Shown here in pieces: positions 47,772-55,843 of a stretch of DNA of 64,000 bases. How positions within the stretch are numbered: position 1 is the first letter of the stretch; each line of letters begins with the position of its first letter. The stretch is from Thermobacillus xylanilyticus (GTDB lineage Bacteria > Bacillota > Bacilli > Paenibacillales > Paenibacillaceae): assembly GCF_907165215.1 (NCBI RefSeq), contig NZ_CAJRAY010000077.1:23823-87822 (forward strand). The letters run 5' to 3'. The position numbers and the translations under genes are program-made. The notes beneath the pieces were generated by a model. That model did not search any database, was not told the DNA's origin, and saw nothing but the letters and a program-made list of their open reading frames with translations.

Positions 47772-48710
47772 TTGAGAAGCAGGCGCAAGGCAGGAACGAA
47801 GCAACGCGCGCATGCGGCGCGCAGGCGGCGGACGCTGGCGCCGCGCCGCCGCGCGGGGCGGCCCGGCTCCGTACGGCGCCGGAGAGTGCGGCGCGGCAAG
47901 GCGGTCCGCCGGCAGCTGCGCCGGCACGCCGCTCGGCCGCCCGAAGCCGGCGAAGGCCGGCTGGCCGTCATCATAACGGCCTGCAACGAAGCCGCGACGA
48001 TCGGCGGCGTCATCCGCGAGGCGCAGGCGCTGCATCCGGATGAGCTGATCGTCGTGCTGAACGGCTGCACGGACGGCAGCCTGGCCGTCGTCCGCGCGAT
48101 TCCCGGCGTGACGATTCTCCATTATCCGGAGCCCCTCGGTCACGATGTCGGCCGGGCGGCCGGCGCCGCCGCGGCGGACGCGGACGTCCTGCTCTTCCTG
48201 GACGGGGACCTTGTGATTCCCGCGCGGCAGCTCAGGCCTTTCGTCGACGCCGTCCGGCGCGGGGCGGACGTGGCGCTGAACGGGCTGGGCCGGCAGCTCG
48301 GCCCGTTCAGCCGGTGGGACGATGTGACGCGGCTGAAGGCTTTCCTGAACCACGCGCTCGGCCGGCCGGATCTGGGCGCGGCTTCGATGACCGCGGTGCC
48401 GCATGCGCTGAGCCGCCGCGCCGTCGAGCGGCTCGGTCCGGCGGCGCTCGCCGTGCCGCCGAAGGCGCAGGCGCTCGCGCTCGCCTCCGGCCTGAACGTG
48501 CGGATCGGCGGCTCCGTCGATGTCATCACCCGCAACCGGCTTCGCGAAGCGAACACGGGCAAGGCCAATCCGGTGTCGCGCATGATCATCGGCGACCACA
48601 TCGAGGCGCTGCGGGCGGTCATGGACAAGACCGGGTCCCGCCTTGCGCATCCCGACGCTTCGCGGCGCCGCGATGCGGCGAAGGGGGAATCGCTGTGCGA
48701 TACGGCCTGA
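47772..48710 (+). CDS. GT2 glycosyltransferase, paralogue of the previous gene
   Basis: A 312-residue protein starting at TTG 47772 after GAGGTGAGAG. Residues 1 to about 58 are Arg-rich (RSRRKAGTKQRAHAARRRRT). The GT-A core opens AVIITACNEAATIGGVIREA and has LNGCTDGSLAVV and DGD in VLLFLDGDLVI. Blocks shared with the gene before ([34 protein letters not shown]) show a tandem duplication with divergence. The gap is 6 bases and the next gene overlaps by 16, so translation is coupled. Confidence 0.85.
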   Translation: MRSRRKAGTKQRAHAARRRRTLAPRRRAGRPGSVRRRRVRRGKAVRRQLRRHAARPPEAGEGRLAVIITACNEAATIGGVIREAQALHPDELIVVLNGCTDGSLAVVRAIPGVTILHYPEPLGHDVGRAAGAAAADADVLLFLDGDLVIPARQLRPFVDAVRRGADVALNGLGRQLGPFSRWDDVTRLKAFLNHALGRPDLGAASMTAVPHALSRRAVERLGPAALAVPPKAQALALASGLNVRIGGSVDVITRNRLREANTGKANPVSRMIIGDHIEALRAVMDKTGSRLAHPDASRRRDAAKGESLCDTA

Positions 48711-49447
48711 CCAGCATTGTGATTCCGAGCGTGAACGGTCTGATGCTGCTGCGCCGCTGCGTCGCGTCGATCCGGCGCCATACGGATCCGGAGAAGACGC
48801 CTTACGAGATCATCGTCGTCGATGACGGGTCGGCCGACGCCACGGCGGAATGGTGCGCGGACGAGCGGCTGCCGTTCGTCCGGCTGCCGGTGAACGCCGG
48901 TTTCCCGCGGGCGTGCAACAAGGGGTTGCGCATGGCGTCCGGCGATCAGCTGCTGCTGTTCAACAACGACGCGATGGCGACGCCCCGCTGGCTCGAAAAT
49001 CTGCTCGACGCGCTCCACAGTTCGGACGAGATCGGCGCGGTCGGGCCGGTCTCCAATTACGTCGGCGGCCGCCAGCGGGTCGACCTTGCGTTCGACGGTC
49101 CGGACGAGTTCATGCGGATCGCCGAACGGATGAACGTGCCGGACCCGGCGAAATGGGAGCCGGCGCTCCGGCTCGTGGGTTTCTGTCTGCTGTTCAAGCG
49201 GGCGGTGTACGAACGGGTCGGCGGTTTGGACGAACGATTTTCGCCCGGACACTATGAGGACGACGATTACTGCTTCCGGATCCGCATGCTCGGATACGGG
49301 CTGCGCATCTGCCGGGACACGCTCGTCTATCACGAAGGAAGCGCCAGCTTCCGGCTTGGCGGAGAAGCGGCGCAGCAGGCGCTCATCGCCCGCAACCGGG
49401 CGCTGTTTCTGGACAAATGGCAGGCGGACCCGGCATGGTTCCACTGA
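48695..49447 (+). CDS. GT2 glycosyltransferase, rhamnosyl/WcaA-like
   Basis: A 250-residue GT-A enzyme with no Arg-rich part. It starts at GTG 48695 after AAGGGGGAA and opens SIVIPSVNGLMLLRRCVASI. It has VVDDGSADATAEWCADE, LPVNAGFPRACNKGLRMASG, the metal site LLLFNNDA (NND replacing DXD), FCLLFKRAVYERVGGLDERF and the catalytic YEDDDYCFRIRMLGYGLRIC. The ED(D)D motif suits an inverting GT2. The domain is homologous to the GT2 in the gene at 51387 (NND, YEDDDY). Confidence 0.88.
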   Translation: MRYGLTSIVIPSVNGLMLLRRCVASIRRHTDPEKTPYEIIVVDDGSADATAEWCADERLPFVRLPVNAGFPRACNKGLRMASGDQLLLFNNDAMATPRWLENLLDALHSSDEIGAVGPVSNYVGGRQRVDLAFDGPDEFMRIAERMNVPDPAKWEPALRLVGFCLLFKRAVYERVGGLDERFSPGHYEDDDYCFRIRMLGYGLRICRDTLVYHEGSASFRLGGEAAQQALIARNRALFLDKWQADPAWFH

Positions 49448-49472
49448 CCGCGAAGCTCGAGGGGGGAACGGC

Positions 49473-50195
49473 TTGAAGGCAGTGCTGTTGGCCGGGGGCA
49501 CCGGAACGCGTCTCCGGCCGCTGACGAATCTGTACAACAAACATATGCTGCCCGTCGGCGACCGGCCGATGATCGGCCACGCGATCGCCAAGGTGAAGGA
49601 AGCCGGCATTACGGATGTCGTCCTGGTGACGGGCAGGGAGGCCGCCGGCTCGTTCATCGCCTATCTGGGCAGCGGGCGCGAAGAGGGACTGTCGATCACG
49701 TATCGGATCCAGGAGGAAGCGGGCGGCATCGCGGAGGCGCTGGCGCAGGCCGAATCCGCCGTGGATCCGGACGACAAGATCGTCGTGCTGCTCGGCGACA
49801 ATCTGTTCGAGGAATCGCTGAAGCCCCATGCCGAGGCGTTCGCCGCCCAGCCGGACGGCGCGATGGTGCTGCTCAAGCGGGTGAGCGATCCGAGGCGGTA
49901 CGGCGTGCCGGTCTTTGACGAGTCGGGCCGCATCGTCCGGATCGAGGAGAAGCCGGAGCAGGCGGCGACGAATCAGTGCGTGACGGGGATTTATTTCTAT
50001 CATGCGGACGTGTTCGGGATCATCCGGCAGCTCAAACCGTCCCGGCGCGGCGAGCTGGAGATTACGGACGTGAACAACGTGTATGCCGCCGCGGGTAAAT
50101 TGACCCACCGGACGCTCAAGGGCTGGTGGACGGATGCGGGCACGTTCGATTCTTTGTATGAAGCGGCAAACCGGGTACGGAGGGGTCGGCGATGA
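49473..50195 (+). CDS. Sugar-phosphate nucleotidylyltransferase, RmlA-like
   Basis: A 240-residue nucleotidyltransferase making an NDP-sugar. The signature AVLLAGGTGTRLRPLTNLYN KHMLPVGDRPMI (spaced to stay short) is at residue 3, then ILLGDN-like VVLLGDNLF, and EEKPEQAATNQCVTGIYFY, as in RmlA glucose-1-phosphate thymidylyltransferases. It is about 50 residues shorter than RmlA and lacks its C-terminal part. No rmlB, rmlC or rmlD partner lies beside it in this operon. The start is TTG 49473, preceded by GAGGGGGGAA. The downstream gene overlaps by 4 bases. Confidence 0.88.
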   Translation: MKAVLLAGGTGTRLRPLTNLYNKHMLPVGDRPMIGHAIAKVKEAGITDVVLVTGREAAGSFIAYLGSGREEGLSITYRIQEEAGGIAEALAQAESAVDPDDKIVVLLGDNLFEESLKPHAEAFAAQPDGAMVLLKRVSDPRRYGVPVFDESGRIVRIEEKPEQAATNQCVTGIYFYHADVFGIIRQLKPSRRGELEITDVNNVYAAAGKLTHRTLKGWWTDAGTFDSLYEAANRVRRGRR

Positions 50196-51325
50196 ACGGA
50201 GTGGTGTTGCCGGAAGCGCCTGCGGTGCCGGAAGCCCGCCCGGTGCGCCGGGTTCGCGGCCCGCGGCGGAAAGCGCGGGGAACGGGCGTCGTCCGCGTCC
50301 GGAGGCGGAAGCGGACGGCCGGCGCGCTCCGCAGGCGCGGTGCGGCGGCCGGAGCGGCGGTTGGCAGGCGGAAGGGCGGACGCCGGCGCTACCGAATCGG
50401 CGGGAAGCGGCCGGCCGCCCTGCAGCGGCGCCGGCTTCCGGCGGGGACCGAAGGGACGGAAGCCGGCCGGGAGCGCACGGAAGCGGGCCGGTCCGCCGCC
50501 TCGATCGAGGAAGCGCTGGAACGGGGCCGCTACGAAGGCGGCGAGCTGCTGTTGGAGCAGGCGGTGCCCGCGGGCTTCACGCTCGGCGATCTGACGCTGC
50601 AGGACGTGATCGCGGCGGGCGTCGACGCCCTGCGGCCGCGGCTGCTGCCGCTGATTGATGCGGCCGGGGTCTTCCATGAATTCGAAGCCGCGCTCGCGGA
50701 GGGGCGGCCGCTCTCGGTCGTCCGGCTCGGCGACGGGGAACTGCTGGCGCTCTCGCACGACAGGGTCTATGAAGCGGCGGTGGTCCGGCGCGAAGCCCCG
50801 TTCCTCGCCGGCGCGGGGATGGCCGTGCCCGATCACGCGGCGCGGGACCGGCTGGCGGCCGCGGTGCGGCAGGCGTCGATCGTCGGCGTGCCGCTGTCGC
50901 GCCGGCGCCACTACGGCCCGCTGCTCGGCCCGGCGCTGGCCGGAAACGGAATCGACATCCGGTCGCTCCGGCTGACGGAGTCGACGATCAATTACAGTCT
51001 GTATCAGACCGGGCTGCTCGCGCGGCTCATGCAGGGCAGGCGCCTGCTGGTCATCGGCAACGCGGCGCCGGGGATGGCGGCGCGGCTGGCGGCCGCGGGC
51101 TATGCGGTGACGGGCGTCATTTCGCCGGTCCGCGGATTCGCGGACATCGACCGGGTGATCGGTGAAGCGGCCGCCGCGCGGGACAGCTATGATCTGGCGC
51201 TTGTCGCCGCGGGCATTCCGGCCGTCGTCATCGCCGCCGCGCTGGCGGCGGAGTTCGGCAAGGCGGCGCTCGATTTCGGCCACCTCGCGGATCATATCGC
51301 CGCCCGGCCGCCCGGTGAAATCTAG
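50192..51325 (+). CDS. GT-D-fold glycosyltransferase with Arg-rich N-terminus
   Basis: A 377-residue protein. Residues about 18-95 are highly basic (RRVRGPRRKARGTGVVRVRR). A helical stretch follows (SIEEALERGRYEGGELLLEQ). The C-terminal domain from about 155 resembles the GT-D fold of DUF1792-type enzymes: SVVRLGDGELLAL carries the Asp181-Gly-Glu183 metal motif (DGE), followed by VGVPLSRRRHYGPLL and a second Rossmann-like part (LLVIGNAAPGMAARLAAAGY). DUF1792 enzymes are known to transfer glucose onto glycosylated serine-rich adhesins. ACGGAGGGG precedes the ATG. Confidence 0.75.
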   Translation: MNGVVLPEAPAVPEARPVRRVRGPRRKARGTGVVRVRRRKRTAGALRRRGAAAGAAVGRRKGGRRRYRIGGKRPAALQRRRLPAGTEGTEAGRERTEAGRSAASIEEALERGRYEGGELLLEQAVPAGFTLGDLTLQDVIAAGVDALRPRLLPLIDAAGVFHEFEAALAEGRPLSVVRLGDGELLALSHDRVYEAAVVRREAPFLAGAGMAVPDHAARDRLAAAVRQASIVGVPLSRRRHYGPLLGPALAGNGIDIRSLRLTESTINYSLYQTGLLARLMQGRRLLVIGNAAPGMAARLAAAGYAVTGVISPVRGFADIDRVIGEAAAARDSYDLALVAAGIPAVVIAAALAAEFGKAALDFGHLADHIAARPPGEI

Positions 51326-51386
51326 CGGCCCGCCCGCTTGAGGCGGCGCGTGCGGCTGGTCCGCGATAACCGGAAGGGGTGAGAAC

Positions 51387-52889
51387 ATGAGAGCACTCGG
51401 TGTAGCGGCGCGGATGCGCGGGCGCCGCCGCCGGCCGGGCAAGGCGCGTCCCGGGCGTGCCGGGAAGGCGGCCGGACCGGCCCGGAGGTTCGGAAGGGCA
51501 GGCGCAGGTGCAAGCGCGGTCCGCGGTGCCGGCGCGAGCCGGCGGGTCGAAGCGATCCGGCCGCGCCCGCTGCGCGGAGAAGAACGGAGCGCCTACGAGG
51601 CGGGCCGGGAAGCCGGATACCGCGAAGGCTTCGAAACCGGACTGCACGGTTTCGGCCGCCTGTTCGAAGGGACCAGCATCATCATTCCGACGCTGAATCA
51701 GCTGGAATATCTGCGGATGTGCGTGGACAGCATTTTCCGGCATACGGATCTTCCCTATGAAGTCATTGTGGTGGACAACGGTTCCACGGACGGGACGGCG
51801 GATTATCTCGAGGCGATGCGCGGCCGTGTCCGGTACCGGCTGCTCGATCGCAATTACGGGTTCGCGGGCGCGGTGAACCGCGGACTCATGATGGCGAAAG
51901 GGCAGACGATCGTGGTGCTCAACAACGACACGCTGGTGACCGAGCGGTGGCTTGACAATCTGCTCGCCTGCCTCGCGAGCGACGACCGGATCGGGCTGGT
52001 CGGACCGGTGACGAACTATATCGGCGGTGAGCAGCGAATCGAGGTGCCGTATCGCAATCTGACGGAAATGCAGGCGTTCGCGGCGGCGCACAACCGCTCC
52101 AACCCGGCGCTGTGGCAGGACGTCGAGCGGATCACCGGGTTTTGTCTCGCGTTCCGGCGGGAGTTGTGGGAGCGGACCGGTTATTTTGATGAAGGATACA
52201 CGGTCGGCAATTACGAGGACGACGACTACAACATCCGTGTCAAGCTGCTGGGCTTCCGCCTGGTGGTCGCCCGCGACACGTTCATTCACCATTTCGGCAG
52301 CGTCAGCATCAAGGCGCTCGGACCGGCGCTCGATGCCGTGAACGAGCACAACGCGGCGTATTACGGCGAGAAATGGGGACACGATCCGCACGGATTGGTC
52401 GGAAGGGTGCGCGACTGGGTCCGGGCGCGGCAACCGGGAGGCGTGGAGAACGGATTCCCCGCCGCTTTCAGCGAAGCGGATTTCTATCCGCGCCATGTGG
52501 CGGTGCGGGCCTTAAGCGGCACGGTTTACTGGCTCGCTCAGGGCGAGCGCCGGCCGGTGGAAGGGGAACTCCATATTCCCGTGGTCCGGCTGACGATGGT
52601 CGATCTGATGCGCTGGCCGATCGGCCCGCCGATCGCCGCCGCTGATGCGGAGCGGCTCTGGCACGGCGGCATGTCCGGCGAAGGTCAGGCGGGCGCGATG
52701 CTCATCCGCATGCCGGACGGTTCGCTGCAGCATCTGGAGGAAGGCGTCCGCCGTCCGATTGCGTCGCGGCTGGCCGCGGAAAGCTGGGGACTTGCGGCGA
52801 AACCGGCCGTTCCGCTGACGGAAGCGCTGGCGGCGGCGCCGGAAGGGCTGCCGATCATCGCGCCGGTGCGCACGGAGCAGCGGTTGTGA
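51387..52889 (+). CDS. GT2 glycosyltransferase with Arg-rich, YxxG-repeat and tail modules
   Basis: A 500-residue, four-part protein. Residues 8-60 are Arg/Ala/Gly-rich. Residues 70-88 are a four-residue repeat (YEAGREAGYREGFETG). Residues about 95-325 are a GT2 domain: TSIIIPTLNQLEYLRMCVDS, VVDNGSTDGTADYLEAM, VVLNNDTLV and YEDDDYNIRVKLLGF. Residues about 370-470 carry two copies of a short motif also found at the end of the GT4 protein at 57101 (GTVYWLAQGERRPVEG and GSLQHLEEGVRRPIAS). The modules outside the enzyme suggest targeting or anchoring. GGAAGGGGTGAG precedes the ATG. Confidence 0.85.
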   Translation: MRALGVAARMRGRRRRPGKARPGRAGKAAGPARRFGRAGAGASAVRGAGASRRVEAIRPRPLRGEERSAYEAGREAGYREGFETGLHGFGRLFEGTSIIIPTLNQLEYLRMCVDSIFRHTDLPYEVIVVDNGSTDGTADYLEAMRGRVRYRLLDRNYGFAGAVNRGLMMAKGQTIVVLNNDTLVTERWLDNLLACLASDDRIGLVGPVTNYIGGEQRIEVPYRNLTEMQAFAAAHNRSNPALWQDVERITGFCLAFRRELWERTGYFDEGYTVGNYEDDDYNIRVKLLGFRLVVARDTFIHHFGSVSIKALGPALDAVNEHNAAYYGEKWGHDPHGLVGRVRDWVRARQPGGVENGFPAAFSEADFYPRHVAVRALSGTVYWLAQGERRPVEGELHIPVVRLTMVDLMRWPIGPPIAAADAERLWHGGMSGEGQAGAMLIRMPDGSLQHLEEGVRRPIASRLAAESWGLAAKPAVPLTEALAAAPEGLPIIAPVRTEQRL

Positions 52890-52964
52890 CTGCAAGTGGC
52901 AGCGGGCTGATTTTCGCATATGCTGTAACGGATACGGCGGGACACAGGGAGGCTGAGCGGTGTC

Positions 52965-53252
52965 ATGCAGCATTTGCTGGACGAACTGATCCACCATCTG
53001 TCCGAGGCGCACCGCCAGGCGGCGCGCGTACTGGAAGCCGAGCGGCATGTCGCGGTGCGGATGGCGCAGATCATCCATGCGATGCCGGACCAGCATCCGG
53101 ATCTCGGCGCGTTCGACGGGCTGATGGAGCATTCCCAGGCGATCGGCAAAAATATCGTCGCTTATCTGAACAACATCGCCGACCTGCAGGAATCGATGGC
53201 CGAGCATCTCGCCGCCGTCATGAAAGAGCTGGACGGAGCTTCCGAAGAATGA
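52965..53252 (+). CDS. Small all-helical protein
   Basis: A 95-residue protein predicted to be almost entirely helical (LLDELIHHLSEAHRQAARVL, then AYLNNIADLQESMAEHLAAV). It is His-rich and has no transmembrane segment. It follows the GT2 gene on the same strand, with AGGGAGG before the ATG, and starts a trio of small helical proteins (with the genes at 53272 and 53607). The three look like members of one family or partners in one complex. Function unknown. Confidence 0.7.
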   Translation: MQHLLDELIHHLSEAHRQAARVLEAERHVAVRMAQIIHAMPDQHPDLGAFDGLMEHSQAIGKNIVAYLNNIADLQESMAEHLAAVMKELDGASEE

Positions 53253-53271
53253 GCGGGAGGATGGACGCAAG

Positions 53272-53604
53272 GTGAGCCGGGAACAAGCGTATATGCGCAT
53301 GTTGAATGCCGCCGCGAACATCGAATGGAACGTCGCCATGATTCTCGAAGCCAAAGCCGTCGAAGCGGAAAAAATGCGGAACTGGCTGATCAACCACGTC
53401 ACGTCCGACGCTTTCGCCGATCATGAGAGCCAGGTCAAGCAGCCGATTGGCGTGCATGAGCATGTGCTGGAGACGATAGAAGGGCTGACGAAGTTGAACC
53501 GCGGCCTGACGGGCGTCCTCAAGGCGGTGCTCGGCGGGAACGAGGACGATGGCGGCAATTTCGGCGGGTTGTTCGACGGCAAATTTGATTTCGAGGATCG
53601 ATAG
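53272..53604 (+). CDS. Small helical protein with Asn/Gly/Asp tail
   Basis: A 110-residue protein. The first 85 residues are helical (EQAYMRMLNAAANIEWNVAM, ILEAKAVEAEKMRNWLINHV), with a Thr/Leu-rich end; the last 25 are Gly/Asp/Phe-rich (GGNEDDGGNFGGLFDGKFDF). GTG start at 53272; the spacing from the GGGAGG site is 10 bases. It lies 19 bases after the previous small gene and 2 bases before the next. No family recognised. Confidence 0.65.
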   Translation: MSREQAYMRMLNAAANIEWNVAMILEAKAVEAEKMRNWLINHVTSDAFADHESQVKQPIGVHEHVLETIEGLTKLNRGLTGVLKAVLGGNEDDGGNFGGLFDGKFDFEDR

Positions 53605-53606
53605 CG

Positions 53607-54011
53607 ATGCCGCGGCTGAACCGGGAGCGTGAAGCGAAGCTGGCGCTCCTCGAAGCGCTGGCGTCGAGCCAGCGGGCCGTCGCGCGCATGCTGGACAGCA
53701 CGGCTGACCTGAACGCGCGCTTTCCGGGCGGGAAGCCGGAAGATGTCGCGGCGATGCTGGCGCGGCTGGCCGGACTCCAGCTGCGCATGTGCGAATCGCT
53801 GCTTGGCGTGAAGCTGCGGCGCGTCATGCAGGGCCGGCCGGCCGGTCCGTGGCTTTCGGACGAGCGGCTTCGGATGGATGGCGGGCAAGGCGAGGCGCCG
53901 GGCGGCGCGCCGGCGCGCACGGCTTGCCTGCAGGTGAATGCGCCTGCCGGCAAAGCCCGTTCAAGGGAGATGCGGCGGGGCGGCGGGCCCGTCGGTCAGG
54001 CGTCGGAATAA
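53607..54011 (+). CDS. Small helical protein with disordered basic tail
   Basis: A 134-residue protein. Residues 1-75 are helical (REAKLALLEALASSQRAVAR, LARLAGLQLRMCESLLGVKL) and resemble the two small genes upstream in size and charge pattern. Residues 76-134 are Gly/Pro/Arg-rich and probably disordered. It starts 2 bases after the previous stop, with GAGGATCG upstream. Function unknown; co-transcription with glycosyltransferase genes suggests a structural partner. Confidence 0.65.
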   Translation: MPRLNREREAKLALLEALASSQRAVARMLDSTADLNARFPGGKPEDVAAMLARLAGLQLRMCESLLGVKLRRVMQGRPAGPWLSDERLRMDGGQGEAPGGAPARTACLQVNAPAGKARSREMRRGGGPVGQASE

Positions 54012-54060
54012 GCGGCATCTGGATGCGAACAGCAGGTTGAACGGACGGGAGGGAGCCGGT

Positions 54061-54381
54061 ATGATCAGGCGAAGAAGCAGGCGGCGGCGCTCCGGGACGG
54101 GCCGCCGGCGCGTACGGACCGGAGGAGCGGCTCGGCGGCGGCTGCGCCGCAAGACGGGAGCGGCCGGCAGACCGAACCGGACGGTGCGGCGCAGGCGCGC
54201 GGTCCGGCGCATCCGCGGCCGGCAGGCGGGCCGGGCTTCCCGGCGCCTTCGCAGGCGGACGGAGCGCGGATCGGCGGCTTACCGCAGGGGCTACAACGAG
54301 GCGTACAACGAAGGGTACAATGCCGGGTTTGCGCAAGGGTTCGAGGACGGACATCAGCTTGCGTACGAAAGCCAGCCGTAG
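54061..54381 (+). CDS. Arginine-rich protein with YxxG repeats
   Basis: A 106-residue protein without an enzymatic domain. Residues 1-75 are Arg-dense (IRRRSRRRRSGTGRRRVRTG, then TVRRRRAVRRIRGRQAG). Residues 74-97 are a four-residue repeat, YRRGYNEAYNEGYNAGFAQG. Both modules recur in the enzymes around it (genes at 51387, 54628 and 55844). It appears to be a free-standing version of the shared module, perhaps a spore-surface structural protein. CGGGAGGG precedes the ATG. It ends the operon; a strong terminator lies 27 bases later. Confidence 0.75.
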   Translation: MIRRRSRRRRSGTGRRRVRTGGAARRRLRRKTGAAGRPNRTVRRRRAVRRIRGRQAGRASRRLRRRTERGSAAYRRGYNEAYNEGYNAGFAQGFEDGHQLAYESQP

Positions 54382-54407
54382 CGGGCTTATCGTGTGCGCA
54401 CGCAATA

Positions 54408-54457
54408 GAAATCCGTTGGATACGAAACGTTCGGTTTCGTTCCAGCGGATTTTTTTT
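54408..54457 (+). terminator. Strong terminator after the glycosyltransferase operon
   Basis: AAATCCG and CGGATTT with an inner TGG...CCA and ACGAAAC/GGTTTCGT pairing give a long stem, followed by TTTTTTTTG. It ends the operon that began at 46761. Confidence 0.85.
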
Positions 54458-54528
54458 GCGCCCGGGACAGGCAGAAGCCTGTTTTTGCGACGGGCGGACA
54501 AGTGACCATGTGCGTGTGGCCGGCCCGG

Positions 54529-54537
54529 CATATATTA
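54529..54537 (+). promoter_or_regulatory. Candidate SigK -10 for the cgeB-like pair
   Basis: CATATATTA matches the SigK -10 consensus CATANNNTA exactly, about 90 bases before the first CgeB-like gene. The best -35 (ACC at 54505) is 21 bases away instead of 16-17, so only the -10 supports the call. Confidence 0.4.
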
Positions 54538-54627
54538 CCCAGGACGGCACAAGAAGGCGCAAGCCGCACAAGGCCGGCGCCTTCCGCTTCATTTGCAGCC
54601 GAATCTGCGGAGAAGGCGGTGAGCCGC

Positions 54628-55770
54628 ATGCAACAACGGGCATTGAGCCGCAAACGCAGCACGCCGCGCGTCCGAACGGCCCGGCGCAGCGCGTATCAGG
54701 CGGGAAGGCGGGACGGCTGGCGGGAAGGGTGGTCGATCGGCTGGCGGGAAGGCGCCGCGGCGGCGGCGGCCGCTGTCTTCCCGCCCGCAGCGCCCGAGCG
54801 TCTGCCGATCCGGGTGCTCTATGTGCCGCAAGGGTTCGAGTCGATCGACGACGGCATGATCGGCGCGCTGCAGCTTCATGCGGCGGAGCTGCATGTCGCC
54901 GATCCGACCCGGATGGCGGAGATGGCGGCGCTCATCCGGCCCGATCTGGTGCTCGTGCTAAACGGCTTGCACGTGTTCCCGGACGACCATCTGGAGCAGG
55001 TGGACCGGATTCGGGAAATGGGCATCCGGACGGCCGTCTGGTTCGCGGACGATCCTTATGTGACGGAGCAGACGGTGGCGATCGCGCCGCACTATGACGT
55101 CGTCGTGACGCATGAGCGGTCGACGGTGGAACTGTACCGGTCGCTCGGCTGCCCCGAAGTCCATCATCTGGCGTTCGCCGCCGATATCGAACGGTTCCGT
55201 CCGGTGACGCCGCCCGCCGCCTACCGGTGCGACGTCTGCTTCATCGGCCAGGCGTTCTGGAACCGGGTCGAGACGTTCGACGCGATCGCGGAGGAGCTGG
55301 CGGACCTCAATGTGTTCATCGCCGGCGGCCTGTGGGAGCGGCTCAAGTCTTACGGGCTGCTGAAACGCGCGATTCGGCCGGGCTGGCTGCCGGTTGACGA
55401 GTCGGTGCTCTATTACAACGGGGCGAAAATCGTCATCAACCTGCACCGCACGGCGGAGCCCGGCTCCGACAACGCGAATGCGAGCGGACTGCCCGGGCTG
55501 TCGGTCAACCCGCGCACGTTCGAGATTGCCGCCTGCGGCGCCTTCCAGCTCACGGACCGGCGCGAAGATCTCGAGGCGTATTACCGGCCCGGGCTTGAGC
55601 TCGAGACGTTTGACAGCCCCGCCGAATTGGCCGCGAAGATCCGGCACTATCTGAAACACGACGACGAGCGGCGCCGGATCGCCGTGCGCGGGCTCGCCCG
55701 GACGCTGCGCGAGCATACGTACACGGCCCGCGCGGGCAGCCTGCTGCGGCTGCTCGGTTACGGCGGTTGA
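54628..55770 (+). CDS. CgeB-family glycosyltransferase with YxxG module
   Basis: A 380-residue protein. Residues 23-42 are the repeat YQAGRRDGWREGWSIGWREG, followed by an Ala run. The rest is a GT-B enzyme of the CgeB/DUF3880 type: LVLVLNGLHVFPDDHLEQVD, RTAVWFADDPYVTEQTVAIA, PAAYRCDVCFIGQAFWNRVE, KIVINLHRTAEPGSDNANAS and RTFEIAACGAFQLTDRREDL. Bacillus CgeB is made in the mother cell and acts in late spore crust formation. The ATG at 54628 has AAGGCGGTGAG upstream; a GTG at 54619 is possible. It is homologous to the next gene. Confidence 0.85.
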   Translation: MQQRALSRKRSTPRVRTARRSAYQAGRRDGWREGWSIGWREGAAAAAAAVFPPAAPERLPIRVLYVPQGFESIDDGMIGALQLHAAELHVADPTRMAEMAALIRPDLVLVLNGLHVFPDDHLEQVDRIREMGIRTAVWFADDPYVTEQTVAIAPHYDVVVTHERSTVELYRSLGCPEVHHLAFAADIERFRPVTPPAAYRCDVCFIGQAFWNRVETFDAIAEELADLNVFIAGGLWERLKSYGLLKRAIRPGWLPVDESVLYYNGAKIVINLHRTAEPGSDNANASGLPGLSVNPRTFEIAACGAFQLTDRREDLEAYYRPGLELETFDSPAELAAKIRHYLKHDDERRRIAVRGLARTLREHTYTARAGSLLRLLGYGG

Positions 55771-55843
55771 TCGTGCGGCGGATGATCGTGCAGCTGAAGA
55801 TCTTGCGGCAAGGACGCGGAATCTGCGAGAGGACAAAGGGGTG

